Source of the DNA: Zhouia spongiae
Lineage (GTDB): Bacteria; Bacteroidota; Bacteroidia; Flavobacteriales; Flavobacteriaceae
NCBI RefSeq assembly: GCF_022760175.1
Contig: NZ_CP094326.1
Coordinates: forward strand, 3,460,804 to 3,524,803
Reading direction: 5' to 3'
Length of the DNA stretch: 64,000 nt
Shown: positions 38,617 through 48,555 of the stretch, one piece after another
Layout of the letters: each line of letters begins with the position of its first letter
How positions within the stretch are numbered: position 1 is the first letter of the stretch
Position numbers and translations under genes: made by a program
Notes under the pieces: model-generated
What the model was told of the DNA's origin: nothing
Seen by the model: only the letters and a program-made list of their open reading frames with translations
The model's database searches: none

Positions 38617-41607
38617 TTAAAAAGTAAGTTGCATCCCTATTGTAAACCGCTGCAAAGGAGGCAATGAAAACCCTTGAGTTTCCGGATCCAGACCATTATA
38701 ACCGGTAATGGTAAACAGGTTCTGTCCTTGCATATAAATCTTTACATTTTCGAAAGCTTTTCCCTGATATGGAAGATTATAGGATAGCGATACATTTTTT
38801 AGCCGAACAAAGGAGGTATCTCCATAAACATAATCGGTTCGTTGCGCATTGTAATATGCTATTCCTGCATCTGTATATGATTGGGTAAACCTTTGAACGT
38901 TGGTTTGTTCTCCAATATTCTGCCATCTATTCATTACATAAGCGGGCTGATTGTACATAAATCCGGGGGCAAAAAAATGAGTGTATTTAAAACCTGTTTG
39001 TTTTACAAACTGAAAGAATATGTCCACCTGCCAATTCTTAAAGGCTAAACTATTTTGAATGCCACCAAAAAACTCCTGCGTTAACTCATAAATCGAACGA
39101 TAGTCATCCGGACTGCTTATTGCGCCATCGTTATTAACATCTTCAAATTCATACGCCCCGGTCTGCGGATTGACACCTGAGATATGTAATTTTCTCTGTA
39201 GTGACAAAGACCTGTTTAATTCATAAATATTGGCATAAACAGAACTTTCAAGATCAGGATATTCTAACAGTTTATTATCCGGAATGGAAAGGTTAACTGA
39301 TGTACTCCAGTTAAGGTTATTTCTTTGAATATTGATGGTGTTGAGTTCAAATTCCCAACCAGAGTTCTCTACCAAAGCTGGTAAATTAGCCCTAATACTT
39401 GTAAACCCAGTACTTCCGGGAAGCGGGAGCCCTACCAGCTGGTTATCGGATCTATTTCTGTAGTAGGTGGTACCCAACAAGATCCGGTCGTTAAGAAAGC
39501 CCAGTTGTAAAGCAGCTTCCAGTTTTTTATTCTTTTCCCAGGCAAAGTCAGGATTAAACAAACGAGTTGGATACAAACCTACATTGCCCTGATACGGATA
39601 ATCGGTTGTAGAATAGGTATCGAGATATTCATAGTCTCCAATCCGATCATTACCGGTAATACCATAACTTGCTCTTAGTTTCCCAAAACTTAAAAAAGGG
39701 AGGCTTTTTTCAATAAAAGGCTCATCTGAAAACAGCCATGCAACCCCGGCGGCTCCAAAGTTAGCAAACTGGTTTCCCGGGCCAAACCTGCTACTACCAT
39801 CCCTCCTACCGGTTAGGTTTATTATGTATCTATCTTTAATACTGTAATTAATCCTGCCAAATATAGCATTGTATTTATACTGCGAATAATCAAACCTGAC
39901 AATATTCACCTGAGAAGCAGCAGAAAGGTTTTCCAACAGGGCATCACTACTAAAGCCGGACGCTTCTGTAACCATCAAATCCCGGGTAGTTTCCTGAAAT
40001 GTAGTCCCCAGCAGCACTTTCAATTTACTGTTTTTAAACTCTTTGCTGTACTCCAATTGAGGTTCTACTATCCAACTCTCCATAGTTGCCTTTCCGGCCT
40101 CTGTGGAAGCAACGGCAGAGGAAACAGGGTTTAAAGAACTTTGTGGAAACAATTGTAATTCATCTCGCCACATCGAGGTATATCCTATACTTGTTTTTAC
40201 CTCCAATTCAGGCAATATCTTATAGCTAAGCAATGTATTGGCATTAAAATTTTTGGTATTGGCATTAAACTGCTGTTTAGTATATGTAAACGGATTGGTA
40301 AACTCTTCGTAAAATACCAGGTTGCCTTCTTGATCTATAAGCTCGGGAGTATTTGGCGGTAATAACATCGCATCTGATGAAATATCAGATTTGAACAAGT
40401 TGTTATCCTCTACGGAAAACATGGTAGCCAAAGAGACTTTAAATCTTTCATTATCAGACCTATGATTGATATTCGAATTTAAACTATAACGGTTATAGTC
40501 ATGATCGCCGGGGAATACTGTTGTTTCCTTATAATACCCCCCTCGAACGGAGAATTGGGTCTGCCTGTTTCCCCCTGAAACTGATAATTGTGCATTGTTT
40601 GTATATGCGGTACTTCCAAAGACCTTGTCTTGCCAATCAATATTCCGATTAGTATTCCATACCAACAAATCCGGGGCGTTGAATTCTGTTGGCTCTACAC
40701 CATCATTAGCAAAAGCCTCCCTTCTCATTTCAAGATACTCTGTGGTATTTAAAAGGTCTACCCAATTAGCTACCCGACCAATACCAGATTGAATATTAAG
40801 GTCGACTTTCGTTTTACCAACATTCCCTTTTTTGGTCGTAATCAATACGACCCCATTAGCTCCTCGTGATCCATAAATTGCAGTAGCATCCGCATCTTTT
40901 AATACTTCTATGCTTTTTATGTCTGACGGATTCATACTACTGAGCGGACTGGCTCCAGAAACAATATCCAATCCAATGGTAGAGAGTGTTTCTGAAATAA
41001 AAGGAACTCCATCAATAATATACAAGGGATCATTCCCACTGGAGATACTATTCTGTCCACGGATACGAACGGTAAACCCACCTCCGGGAACTCCTGAATT
41101 TTGTTGAATATACACCCCCGGCATTCTCCCCTGGAGCGCTCCCAAAACATTATTCACCGGTTGTTTTTCTATATCTGCAGCTTTCACACTACTAATACTC
41201 CCTGTCCGTTCTTTTTCTGAAACCGTATAATAACCGGCATTCACGGTTACCGCTCCCAAGTCTGTTACAGATGCATTAAGGGTAATATTCACCTCTATAC
41301 GGTTGCCTACTGTTTCTTCAACGGTATCAAACCCTACAAAAGAAAAACTTAAAACATCGGTGGGATGGGCGCTAATTGTATAACTACCTTTAGTATTTGT
41401 AAAGGTTCCTGTTTGTGTACCGGAGATAAGTACATGCACCCCAGGAATCGGAATTCCGTCAGTATCGGTAACAATACCACTGACCCGATGTTGTTGGTTA
41501 TATAAATTATTGGTTTGTCCAAAAGCGGAATATGTTAGCAACAAGAGCGTTACAAATAATGCTAGCAATAGCAGTATCCGTCCCTTGTTCAAAGTATTAT
41601 TTTTCAT
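38617..41607 (-). CDS. SusC/RagA-family TonB-linked outer-membrane transporter
   Basis: The 996-residue protein has a signal peptide (residues ~10-30), a carboxypeptidase-regulatory-like domain (SGIVTDTDGIPIPGVHVLI), a plug domain with the GxxPGVxIQ and IRGxNSIS signatures and YIIDGVP, and a long beta-barrel ending in F (MQLTF). It imports a substrate across the outer membrane with SusD. No glycoside hydrolase lies nearby, so a peptide or protein-derived substrate is as likely as a glycan. Confidence 0.94.
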   Translation of the reverse strand: MKNNTLNKGRILLLLALFVTLLLLTYSAFGQTNNLYNQQHRVSGIVTDTDGIPIPGVHVLISGTQTGTFTNTKGSYTISAHPTDVLSFSFVGFDTVEETVGNRIEVNITLNASVTDLGAVTVNAGYYTVSEKERTGSISSVKAADIEKQPVNNVLGALQGRMPGVYIQQNSGVPGGGFTVRIRGQNSISSGNDPLYIIDGVPFISETLSTIGLDIVSGASPLSSMNPSDIKSIEVLKDADATAIYGSRGANGVVLITTKKGNVGKTKVDLNIQSGIGRVANWVDLLNTTEYLEMRREAFANDGVEPTEFNAPDLLVWNTNRNIDWQDKVFGSTAYTNNAQLSVSGGNRQTQFSVRGGYYKETTVFPGDHDYNRYSLNSNINHRSDNERFKVSLATMFSVEDNNLFKSDISSDAMLLPPNTPELIDQEGNLVFYEEFTNPFTYTKQQFNANTKNFNANTLLSYKILPELEVKTSIGYTSMWRDELQLFPQSSLNPVSSAVASTEAGKATMESWIVEPQLEYSKEFKNSKLKVLLGTTFQETTRDLMVTEASGFSSDALLENLSAASQVNIVRFDYSQYKYNAIFGRINYSIKDRYIINLTGRRDGSSRFGPGNQFANFGAAGVAWLFSDEPFIEKSLPFLSFGKLRASYGITGNDRIGDYEYLDTYSTTDYPYQGNVGLYPTRLFNPDFAWEKNKKLEAALQLGFLNDRILLGTTYYRNRSDNQLVGLPLPGSTGFTSIRANLPALVENSGWEFELNTINIQRNNLNWSTSVNLSIPDNKLLEYPDLESSVYANIYELNRSLSLQRKLHISGVNPQTGAYEFEDVNNDGAISSPDDYRSIYELTQEFFGGIQNSLAFKNWQVDIFFQFVKQTGFKYTHFFAPGFMYNQPAYVMNRWQNIGEQTNVQRFTQSYTDAGIAYYNAQRTDYVYGDTSFVRLKNVSLSYNLPYQGKAFENVKIYMQGQNLFTITGYNGLDPETQGFSLPPLQRFTIGMQLTF

Positions 41608-43069
41608 AATTTTGAAAAGTTTTTTAATGAAACTTAGATTTTGTTAAGATCAGGCCTTCTGCGTTTTTCCCTTTACTACACCAGAGGGCCTTTACTTTTT
41701 TACCACCTGTATAAAACAGGTAATTCTTTATGTCTTTAATAACTAGTTTGTATCATAAACAATAGTGCATTTAATGGTTCTACTAAAAAGGATAGCGACC
41801 TGCAGTACGATTATTACCCAAGCCGACCACAGGTCTTGCTTCTCCCCTATCAACTAACTCAAATGTTATATGTCTTGTTCATTTTTGTCTTGAAACAAAA
41901 ACGAACCAAAAAATTCAAGACTGTCTTAAGGAAATTGCTATCGCATCATTCTCTCTTCCACGCACCGGCTGGCTCATTCGCTAAAACAGTTTACTAAACT
42001 GTTTTTTAACGCTCCGCCCCATGCTTTGTTAGCCTTGCTAACGCACTTACGCTCTTCCGTTCAATATTTCTGAAAGACAGCCATATAGTCTTCCTTTAAA
42101 ATTTCCCAAAACAATTCAAATCGGCGTCTTTGCGTGCCTTGCTATGGCAAGGGGTGGCAATCTCATAGGGCTTAAAACTTACCTTGCAAAACCTCTTCGA
42201 GTCCTAGCAAAGCCTGGAAGCAACCCTACTGTGCGTCCCTCCGTCGGCTGGCTCCATCGCTAAAAGGTACACTGTACCTTTTTATTACACTCCAATCAAC
42301 AGTTCATGACGGTTTAAATTGACAATGAACAATACCTTCAATAAATCTCTAAATTTTTCTCATGGCCGGATACCATGATTATGTGTAGTCAGAATTACAG
42401 GAGATATACCATTTCTAAAAAGAATTGATATATAATTTCTAAGTACCGGTTACAGCATTAAAAATGCTGTAATAAGATTCCTGCAAAAGCAGGAATATGT
42501 CTAACGTGACTCCTGTAACAAATAACCAAAAAGCCAAGGCGGCTAATTCGGCCTAAATGGGACATTTTGGTTTTTTGGCAAACAAGATATAATAAGCTGT
42601 AAACGCAGTGTTGTACTGTGCTTTAGCTATTGCACCCTGATTGCGGTGTTTTGGTTGGTGTTTCATCCTATCCTTTTTTAATTCTCCTATAGCCATTAGA
42701 CCATAAGGAACGTTATAATCCACGAATCTTAAATGAAAACTGAAACCATTGCTAAGATATGTTGAAAAACACCAAATGTATAAAAACAGTAGGGCGTGGA
42801 AACTCAACCTATCTGACAAGCGGTACTGGTAAGAACCGTGTAACGATAAGTGAGCCCACGCCCGGGTCGTGAGCCATTTACACTTATTGTCCCGTTACAT
42901 TAAATTACCAGTTTTCTGTCAGAGACTCTAAGCGAATAGCTTCTAATATTTTTCTATTTGAAGTATCGCAAATATATTTCTAAAATCAAATATAAGCAAT
43001 TATTTATTAAGCGACAAAATTTCATTTCTAACTATTTTTTATCGTCTTATCTATTTGTCAATTTGAAAA
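41608..43069. other. Long non-coding stretch with stem-loops and two related repeat units
   Basis: Nearly 1.5 kb without a convincing gene. Two related units occur at about 41965-42006 and 42237-42283. Each has CGGCTGGCTC followed by ATTCGCTAAAA or CATCGCTAAAA and a hairpin (AAAACAGTTT/AAACTGTTTT; AAAAGGTACA/TGTACCTTTT). Two adjacent perfect hairpins follow at 42452-42470 (ACAGCATT/AATGCTGT) and 42477-42496 (ATTCCTGC/GCAGGAAT). A partly matching inverted pair, GTAACGATAAGTG and CACTTATTGTCCCGTTAC, brackets about 42839-42899. The SusC promoter should lie near 41608-41760. Confidence 0.4.
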
Positions 43070-43534
43070 GTGATGAGATATAAGAATGAAAAAATACTGT
43101 CAATCATTGGTAAACGAATCCGGGATCAAAGAAAAATTAAAGAATTAGAGATAGAAGATGTAGCGGAAATGACGGGGTTTACATACAATACAATTTCCAA
43201 TATAGAGAATGGATCTGAAACATATTTCTCTTATTTTGTGGAAGTTTGCTTAGCTATTGACATCCATCCTAAAGAGATGTTAGATTTTGATATCCAAGTA
43301 AAACCTAGACGCAAACTTTCTCCCCAAAGGAGAGAAAAATCTAGATTAACATATAGAATTAAAGGATATATTGAAAATGGCTACTTTCAAACATTAAGAA
43401 CAACAAAAGATGTAGTCATAAAGCTTAAAGAGGAATATGATTTCGATGCAGCTTCAAAAGATGTTTCATCAATTCTTAGAAGACACTTAAAGGCTGTAAA
43501 AAAAGGAAACAGAAATTTCTACAAAGAAAAATAG
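43070..43534 (+). CDS. XRE-family helix-turn-helix regulator
   Basis: The 154-residue protein has an N-terminal Cro/CI-type HTH (residues ~10-65; GKRIRDQRKIKELEIEDVAE, then GFTYNTISNIENGSE) and a basic C-terminal region. It is the first gene of the defence island and may control it, or be an independent accessory regulator. The start ATG at 43070 is two bases after GTG and could shift slightly. Confidence 0.85.
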   Translation: MMRYKNEKILSIIGKRIRDQRKIKELEIEDVAEMTGFTYNTISNIENGSETYFSYFVEVCLAIDIHPKEMLDFDIQVKPRRKLSPQRREKSRLTYRIKGYIENGYFQTLRTTKDVVIKLKEEYDFDAASKDVSSILRRHLKAVKKGNRNFYKEK

Positions 43535-43987
43535 TTAAAAGAACATTCATTTCAATTCATGTCACCCTAAACGGTTGGCATTTTTTGTTTATATCCTACG
43601 TCCTTTACTTCCCTTATATATTACCATGGTTACCATTATTAATGAATAATCCATATAAATAACACGCTATAAATACACTATAAAATCGGTATATATACAT
43701 AATAAGTATGGTGCAAATAAGTTTTTAACCCGCCCTAAAGTAACTATACATGTTACTTAGTAAACAGATTGAGGTTTTCCGTAATGTGAGTTGGAGTTTA
43801 TTTGGTTTCTTCGGGGAAAGGAGAAAAATGCCATGGAGATCCGGGAGGTTTTGGTTTATATTTATAAATCATAAAATTGTAAACCACTATAAAAGTGTTG
43901 TTATCCTGCAACTTTAAGGGATAAAAATATATTTTGGTAATCATATAGTGAGTTAGCAACAACCTAAAAACAACACCAAAAATTTAA
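43535..43987. promoter_or_regulatory. Unit leader with conserved element and 5' core GTTAGCAAC
   Basis: No gene. The segment 43771-43882 (GAGGTTTTCCGTAATG to CATAAAATTGTAA) recurs in related form at 45716-45829 and more distantly at 51027-51140, always before a defence gene. The 9-mer GTTAGCAAC at 43952-43960 is the exact reverse complement of GTTGCTAAC at 45615-45623, just after the gene that follows. Confidence 0.55.
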
Positions 43988-45607
43988 ATGGGTAGAGTAA
44001 AAATTTACGGAAATCTGATATTAAGCTATGAATATGAACCCTATCGAGAAATTTACTGGACCAATCTCTCAAAGTATATTGTTGAAAAATATGGTAAGAT
44101 CGAATTTACTGAACACCTTGTAGTTGAAGCGATACTCCTTGATTGCTTTCAATTTCTTGTGGATGAATTCAAAAGTTTGATATCTGAAGAATCAACAACC
44201 TCATTTTTCAATTACGTTTTTTACCTTCACGAACAGTCGTTGGAATTCTTGGTGAAAACAAGAGGTGGTTTAGCCTTTGGGAAAATTGACGAGAATGATT
44301 TTTCGAGATATAGAAGAATTCTTAAACTAATTTTAGAACAGGGTTGTGATATTGATTTACGATGGGGGAAATTTCCAACAAGTGAAGAAGTATTTAGGAT
44401 GGATGATAAAATCCAGAGGTTATTTTACCTTGGAACTTGGTTCTACACATTTGCTGATTATATAGCTTTTCATAAAATGATTCCTAATGCTAAAAAAATA
44501 AATTTTGACAATGACGGATTTATAGGGATCCATTGGCAAAAACATTACGGGAGTTCATATAATGAACTGTTTCCAAAACTCAATACTGACTATGCAAATG
44601 GTGTTTTTGATGAGAATGCTGTTCACGAATTAATGGAAGCCATTAATGAGTGTTTTGAAATAGACTATGATTATGCGGGAGGCTTGATTTTTGAAATAAA
44701 AAAACATTTTAGTTCTTCACCTTTTCAAACTATTGAACCCTACGTTCTACCAAAAAATTTATCTAATCAATTCAACATAAGTGAAGAATCTGCTAAACAG
44801 TTTTACAATGGTCTTTCGATTTCAAAAGAGAATAAGCAACCTATAGAAGATGTGATTTATAAACCCTATTCAACAGAACGTTATATGTATCGACCAATAC
44901 TAATTTATCAAATAGATGGAGAGAGTCGTGCGTTAGTTGGAAAGGAGAAATTTGCTGAGAGTATTTATGTTTTATCTACAAATGCAATAAGTTGGAATAC
45001 CATACCACTAGAATGGAGACAAAATAAATACATGTTTAAATATATGAGCCAAAAAGGTAATGAACATGATAGTATTTTAGAAGACGAAGTAGAGGAAATT
45101 CTAAAAAATAGAGGTTTACGCTATGTAAGAAACATCAAATCATTTAAAAGACCTGGAGAGAACAATATTAACATTGATAACAAGGTTGCTGGAGAAATTG
45201 ATTTTATAGTAATAGACAATTCGAGTAATAAGATAATAGTTGCAGATTCAAAATACAACAAAGCAAAATATGAAGCAGTAGGTTTTAGAACGGATAACAC
45301 AAACTTCATCACAAAATATGAACCGAAATTAAAGAAAAAGATTGATTGGGTTTCAAATAATAAAATAATCGTTCAGGAACATTTTAAAATCATTTATCAA
45401 ATTGATGACTTGGATATATCCAATTACGAAGTAATTGGTTTATTCTTTATTAATACACCAACATTTTATATGCTTAATGGATCATACAAGGCCATTACAT
45501 TAAATCAATTAGACAATTTTCTATCAGAAGATTATGAAGAAATTGCTGTTCATCATATGGATGAGGAAGGGAATGAATTAATAATAAAACACCCTTATTT
45601 TAACTGA
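43988..45607 (+). CDS. Large PD-(D/E)XK nuclease-like protein
   Basis: The 539-residue protein has an uncharacterised N-terminal two thirds and a C-terminal restriction-endonuclease-like core: GEIDFIVID followed after a short loop by IIVADSKYNK (about residues 400-425), matching the D...(D/E)xK pattern. It stands alone in its unit, flanked by complementary 9-mers. Its neighbours are defence genes, so antiphage nuclease activity is likely but unproven. I do not recognise a named system. Confidence 0.65.
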   Translation: MGRVKIYGNLILSYEYEPYREIYWTNLSKYIVEKYGKIEFTEHLVVEAILLDCFQFLVDEFKSLISEESTTSFFNYVFYLHEQSLEFLVKTRGGLAFGKIDENDFSRYRRILKLILEQGCDIDLRWGKFPTSEEVFRMDDKIQRLFYLGTWFYTFADYIAFHKMIPNAKKINFDNDGFIGIHWQKHYGSSYNELFPKLNTDYANGVFDENAVHELMEAINECFEIDYDYAGGLIFEIKKHFSSSPFQTIEPYVLPKNLSNQFNISEESAKQFYNGLSISKENKQPIEDVIYKPYSTERYMYRPILIYQIDGESRALVGKEKFAESIYVLSTNAISWNTIPLEWRQNKYMFKYMSQKGNEHDSILEDEVEEILKNRGLRYVRNIKSFKRPGENNINIDNKVAGEIDFIVIDNSSNKIIVADSKYNKAKYEAVGFRTDNTNFITKYEPKLKKKIDWVSNNKIIVQEHFKIIYQIDDLDISNYEVIGLFFINTPTFYMLNGSYKAITLNQLDNFLSEDYEEIAVHHMDEEGNELIIKHPYFN

Positions 45608-45927
45608 AAAAGTAGTTGCTAACAATGATCATTGTTGCACAGCCCTCGTATTATACAAAAACAAGACACATAAGAGCCTTTTTTTAGGACTTTTATTTTG
45701 TGATGAAATTAAGCTGAGGTTTTCCGTAAGGTGATTTGAGTTTTAATGATTTGTTTTTGGGAATGAGGGGAATTACCCGTGGGAGATTGGGAAAGTTTTG
45801 ATTTATATTTATGAACCATAAAATTGTAATTGGGAACAAAAGGTACTGATATCCGGAAAATAATATTGTTAACTTGTTATATTTGGAATGATATAACAAG
45901 TTAGGTGCAATTAGAAAAGAATAAAAC
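45608..45927. promoter_or_regulatory. Unit end with 16-base palindrome and next unit leader
   Basis: GTTGCTAAC (45615-45623) closes the preceding unit and is followed by the perfect palindrome AACAATGATCATTGTT (45621-45636). The conserved leader element lies at 45716-45829. A long inverted repeat (TAACTTGTTATAT with ATATAACAAGTTA, about 45872-45903) ends at the core GTTAGGTGC (45900-45908) of the Thoeris unit. Confidence 0.55.
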
Positions 45928-46497
45928 ATGGCAAATAAAACAGGAAATTATTGTGCATTTTACGTGACACACATTGGGTCAGACTCAAACCTAGCAGCTC
46001 ATGCTGTAAAGGACTTTGTTTATTACAATATGCTAAGAGCTTGGAAAGGAAAAGATTCGACATTTCCATTTATTGACTCGCACAACAAGAATTATAATGT
46101 TAGAGATAGCAGTGATTGGGAGAAAACACTTAAACCTAGACTCAGAGATAGAATCAATAAGTCTAAGAACCTAATTTTCTTTTTGAGTAAAGACACAAAA
46201 AATTCAAGAGCAGTAAGAGAAGAAATTAATCACGCTATAAATGTCAATGCATTACCTGTGATTGTGGTCTATACAGACTACAAAGAAAAAAGTGATCTAA
46301 TCAATTGTACTTCCAAAACACTCAAAAAAAAGATAACCGATATGTGGGGACAGGTTCCGATGTTCAAGAACTCTAAAGACGCAGTTCCAGTTCTGCATAT
46401 TCCGTACAAAAAAGAATTAATTCGGGCTGCTTTAAGCGACCCAGATTTTCGCTATTCGACAAAGACTAAACCAAGCGACTATTTTTTTCCATGTTAG
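45928..46497 (+). CDS. thsB: TIR-domain protein, ThsB-like (type II Thoeris)
   Basis: The 189-residue protein is a ThsB-type TIR (DUF1863-like): an N-terminal strand and loop (YCAFYVTHIGSDSN), a central KNLIFFLSKDTKNSRAVREE segment whose REEI Glu is a candidate catalytic residue (about residue 98), and a conserved-looking NALPVIVVYTD strand. In type II Thoeris the TIR protein makes histidine-ADP-ribose on infection. The membrane-macro gene nine bases downstream fits exactly that pairing. Confidence 0.85.
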   Translation: MANKTGNYCAFYVTHIGSDSNLAAHAVKDFVYYNMLRAWKGKDSTFPFIDSHNKNYNVRDSSDWEKTLKPRLRDRINKSKNLIFFLSKDTKNSRAVREEINHAINVNALPVIVVYTDYKEKSDLINCTSKTLKKKITDMWGQVPMFKNSKDAVPVLHIPYKKELIRAALSDPDFRYSTKTKPSDYFFPC

Positions 46498-46506
46498 AAA
46501 AATCAG

Positions 46507-47352
46507 ATGAAATACTTCTTTAACTCAATACTCAGCAAGGCATATTGGCGATATATTTTTTCCATTGATGGAATCAAATCAATACTAGCTATTTATGGCT
46601 TTATTTGGTTGATAATAGAATCTCTTGATTTTTTTAACGTATACACAAGAGACCAATATGCCAATTATGCTTTCTTCATTTTTATTGTCATTGCCACTTT
46701 AATTTCAATTTTGCTGAAAAGGCCAATAAAGTCAATTTTAATTCCACTAAAGGGACATGACTTTAACCTTGAAGTTCGTATTGCAGATTTATTTGATGTG
46801 AGTGGCGCAGCCGTAATCAGTTCAAATACCGTATTCGAGGCAGATGTTGCTAGCGGGAAAATATCAGTCAATAGTCTCCAAGGTCAATTTACTGCAAAAT
46901 ATTTCACCGGTAATCAAAACAAACTTATCGAAGATATAAATGAAGAACTGAAAGAAATTGACGTAGATGCTCCTTATCCCATGGGAACTACAATACCAAT
47001 ACATACTCATGGGAAGACATTTTATTTTACAGCTATGGCTGTTCTTGGTGAAAACGGAAACGCTTCCTCAACAGTGACAGATATAAAAAATGCATTAGAC
47101 GGTTTATGGAAATATGTTAGAAATAGTGGTGAACTACAAGAACTTGCCGTTCCAGTTATTGGAACTGGAAGGGGAAGAATCAAAATGACAAGAAAAAAAA
47201 TGATAGCACTAATTGCAGAATCATTTGTCAAAGAGTCGATTAACAACAAGTTCACAGAAAAATTAATTATCACAGTTAGACCTGAAGACGCGGATAACTT
47301 TGGAATTAACCTTTATGATATTAAAGACCATTTAAATCACGTATTAAAATAA
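46507..47352 (+). CDS. thsA: Two-helix membrane protein with macro domain, ThsA-like effector (type II Thoeris)
   Basis: The 281-residue protein has two membrane helices (residues ~25-45 and ~52-70) followed by a macro-like domain (residues ~85-275), with GAAVISSNTVFEAD and VPVIGTGRGRIKMTRKKM as likely ligand-loop segments. This is the effector plan of type II Thoeris, where the macro domain binds the TIR-made signal and the membrane part disrupts the membrane. Spacing and order with the TIR gene support the assignment. Confidence 0.82.
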   Translation: MKYFFNSILSKAYWRYIFSIDGIKSILAIYGFIWLIIESLDFFNVYTRDQYANYAFFIFIVIATLISILLKRPIKSILIPLKGHDFNLEVRIADLFDVSGAAVISSNTVFEADVASGKISVNSLQGQFTAKYFTGNQNKLIEDINEELKEIDVDAPYPMGTTIPIHTHGKTFYFTAMAVLGENGNASSTVTDIKNALDGLWKYVRNSGELQELAVPVIGTGRGRIKMTRKKMIALIAESFVKESINNKFTEKLIITVRPEDADNFGINLYDIKDHLNHVLK

Positions 47353-47364
47353 AAAAAGCACCTA

Positions 47365-47423
47365 GTCGAGTAGGTAAAGGGGAGTCTCACCCCCTAGACC
47401 TCTCTCAGAACCGTAGGTACGGC
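47365..47423 (-). mobile_element. Group II intron 3' remnant (domain VI and collapsed domain V)
   Basis: On the minus strand this reads a shortened domain V (GCCGTACCTACGGTTC, distal stem lost), then GAGAGGTCTAGGGGGTGAGA and CTCCCCTTTACCTACTCGAC. It is nearly identical over about 50 bases to the 3' end at 50063. It starts exactly after GCACCTA, the truncated complement of the Thoeris unit core GTTAGGTGC. The remainder of the intron is absent here. Confidence 0.75.
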
Positions 47424-47700
47424 AGTTTAAATTGATATTACGCTTTCAAGGATATTCACATACCCATAAGCGTTATTACTCTTAAATTTGGATTTATGTA
47501 TAGATAATTACGGATTACTGCATTGTTTATTTAGCAAATTTCTATTATTTTCGGGAAGTATGTATAGATTATTATTTGCAATTACTATATCAGAATTATT
47601 CTAGTGTTTCATAATAAACAAAGGGTATAGACCAAGAAACTATAAAGATATATAGACGCAAATTGCGTTTATACAAACGTTGCCAGCAAGCTGAAAAAAA
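47424..47700. promoter_or_regulatory. Retron unit leader
   Basis: No gene. An AT-rich stretch ends with the palindrome ACGCAAATTGCGT (47656-47668) and the core GTTGCCAGC (47679-47687), 14 bases before the first retron gene. A similar ACGCAAAACGCGT occurs at 51163-51175 before the nuclease/SMC-like pair. It should contain the retron operon promoter. Confidence 0.45.
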
Positions 47701-48555
47701 ATGACGACAGTAGAATCAATCACATATTTAAATAAAATTTTTAAAGCTAAAAAATGGACTGACAGAGACATTGATGAATATGTATTCGATAATTTCTGCA
47801 ACCTTCTTGACAACTTGAATGATAGTGAAAGAGAATTAATAATTGAGCTAGTTGAAAGATATCAATGGATTACGTCATTGGAATACCAAGAAAAAATTCT
47901 CTCGACTTTGGAAAGTATTGAGAATGAAAAAGTGGAAAAAATAAAAACAGCTTACTTATTTCCAATAATTAAACTTGAAGATGAGGGAAAGGTTAAGAGT
48001 GGTACATTTTTGATGTATCAAATAAAAGCGTTTAAAAAATTTCTAAAAAAACATTCTAAAGTTGAATTCAGATACATAACAAAATTTGAATACTTGACCG
48101 ATGCACAATTTGAATTAAAAGATAATGAAACACTTTACCTAATAGATGATTACATAGGCTCCGGTGAAACTTTAAATGCATGTTTAACTGAATTAAGGAA
48201 AAATAAAAATATTAGTAATGACAAGTTAAATATAGTTACTATAGCAATACAACAAGAGACATCTGACTTGATTAGCGAAGAGGGAATTTCTATTTATACT
48301 GATTATTTTTCTCCAAAAGGACTTACCGATTTTAATGACTCGCCTGTTCGTGAAGAAAAAATTGCATTAATGCTAGAAATCGAAAAGTTAATTCCAGGCG
48401 GTAGTCACTTTAGTTTAGGTTATAATGAGTGCGAAGCTTTGATAACTCTTGCCAGAACACCAGATAATACTTTTCCAATATTTTGGAAGAAACACAGAAT
48501 TGGAAAAAAATATTTTGACGCACCTTTTTCAAGAGAAGAAACATTTGAGATATGA
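47701..48555 (+). CDS. Retron effector: phosphoribosyltransferase-like protein
   Basis: The 284-residue protein contains a PRPP-loop motif (LYLIDDYIGSGETLN, about residues 146-160), the hallmark of type I phosphoribosyltransferases. PRTase-like effectors paired with a small winged-helix protein and a retron RT define type III retrons in published classifications. It overlaps the next gene by four bases (ATGA). The substrate is unknown; toxicity towards nucleotide metabolism on infection is inferred. Confidence 0.8.
   Translation: MTTVESITYLNKIFKAKKWTDRDIDEYVFDNFCNLLDNLNDSERELIIELVERYQWITSLEYQEKILSTLESIENEKVEKIKTAYLFPIIKLEDEGKVKSGTFLMYQIKAFKKFLKKHSKVEFRYITKFEYLTDAQFELKDNETLYLIDDYIGSGETLNACLTELRKNKNISNDKLNIVTIAIQQETSDLISEEGISIYTDYFSPKGLTDFNDSPVREEKIALMLEIEKLIPGGSHFSLGYNECEALITLARTPDNTFPIFWKKHRIGKKYFDAPFSREETFEI

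Noticed and set aside
42553-42819. 88-residue minus-strand reading frame
   Set aside because: No recognisable domain, no clear start signal, and it overlaps repeat-like non-coding sequence. At most it is a gene fragment.
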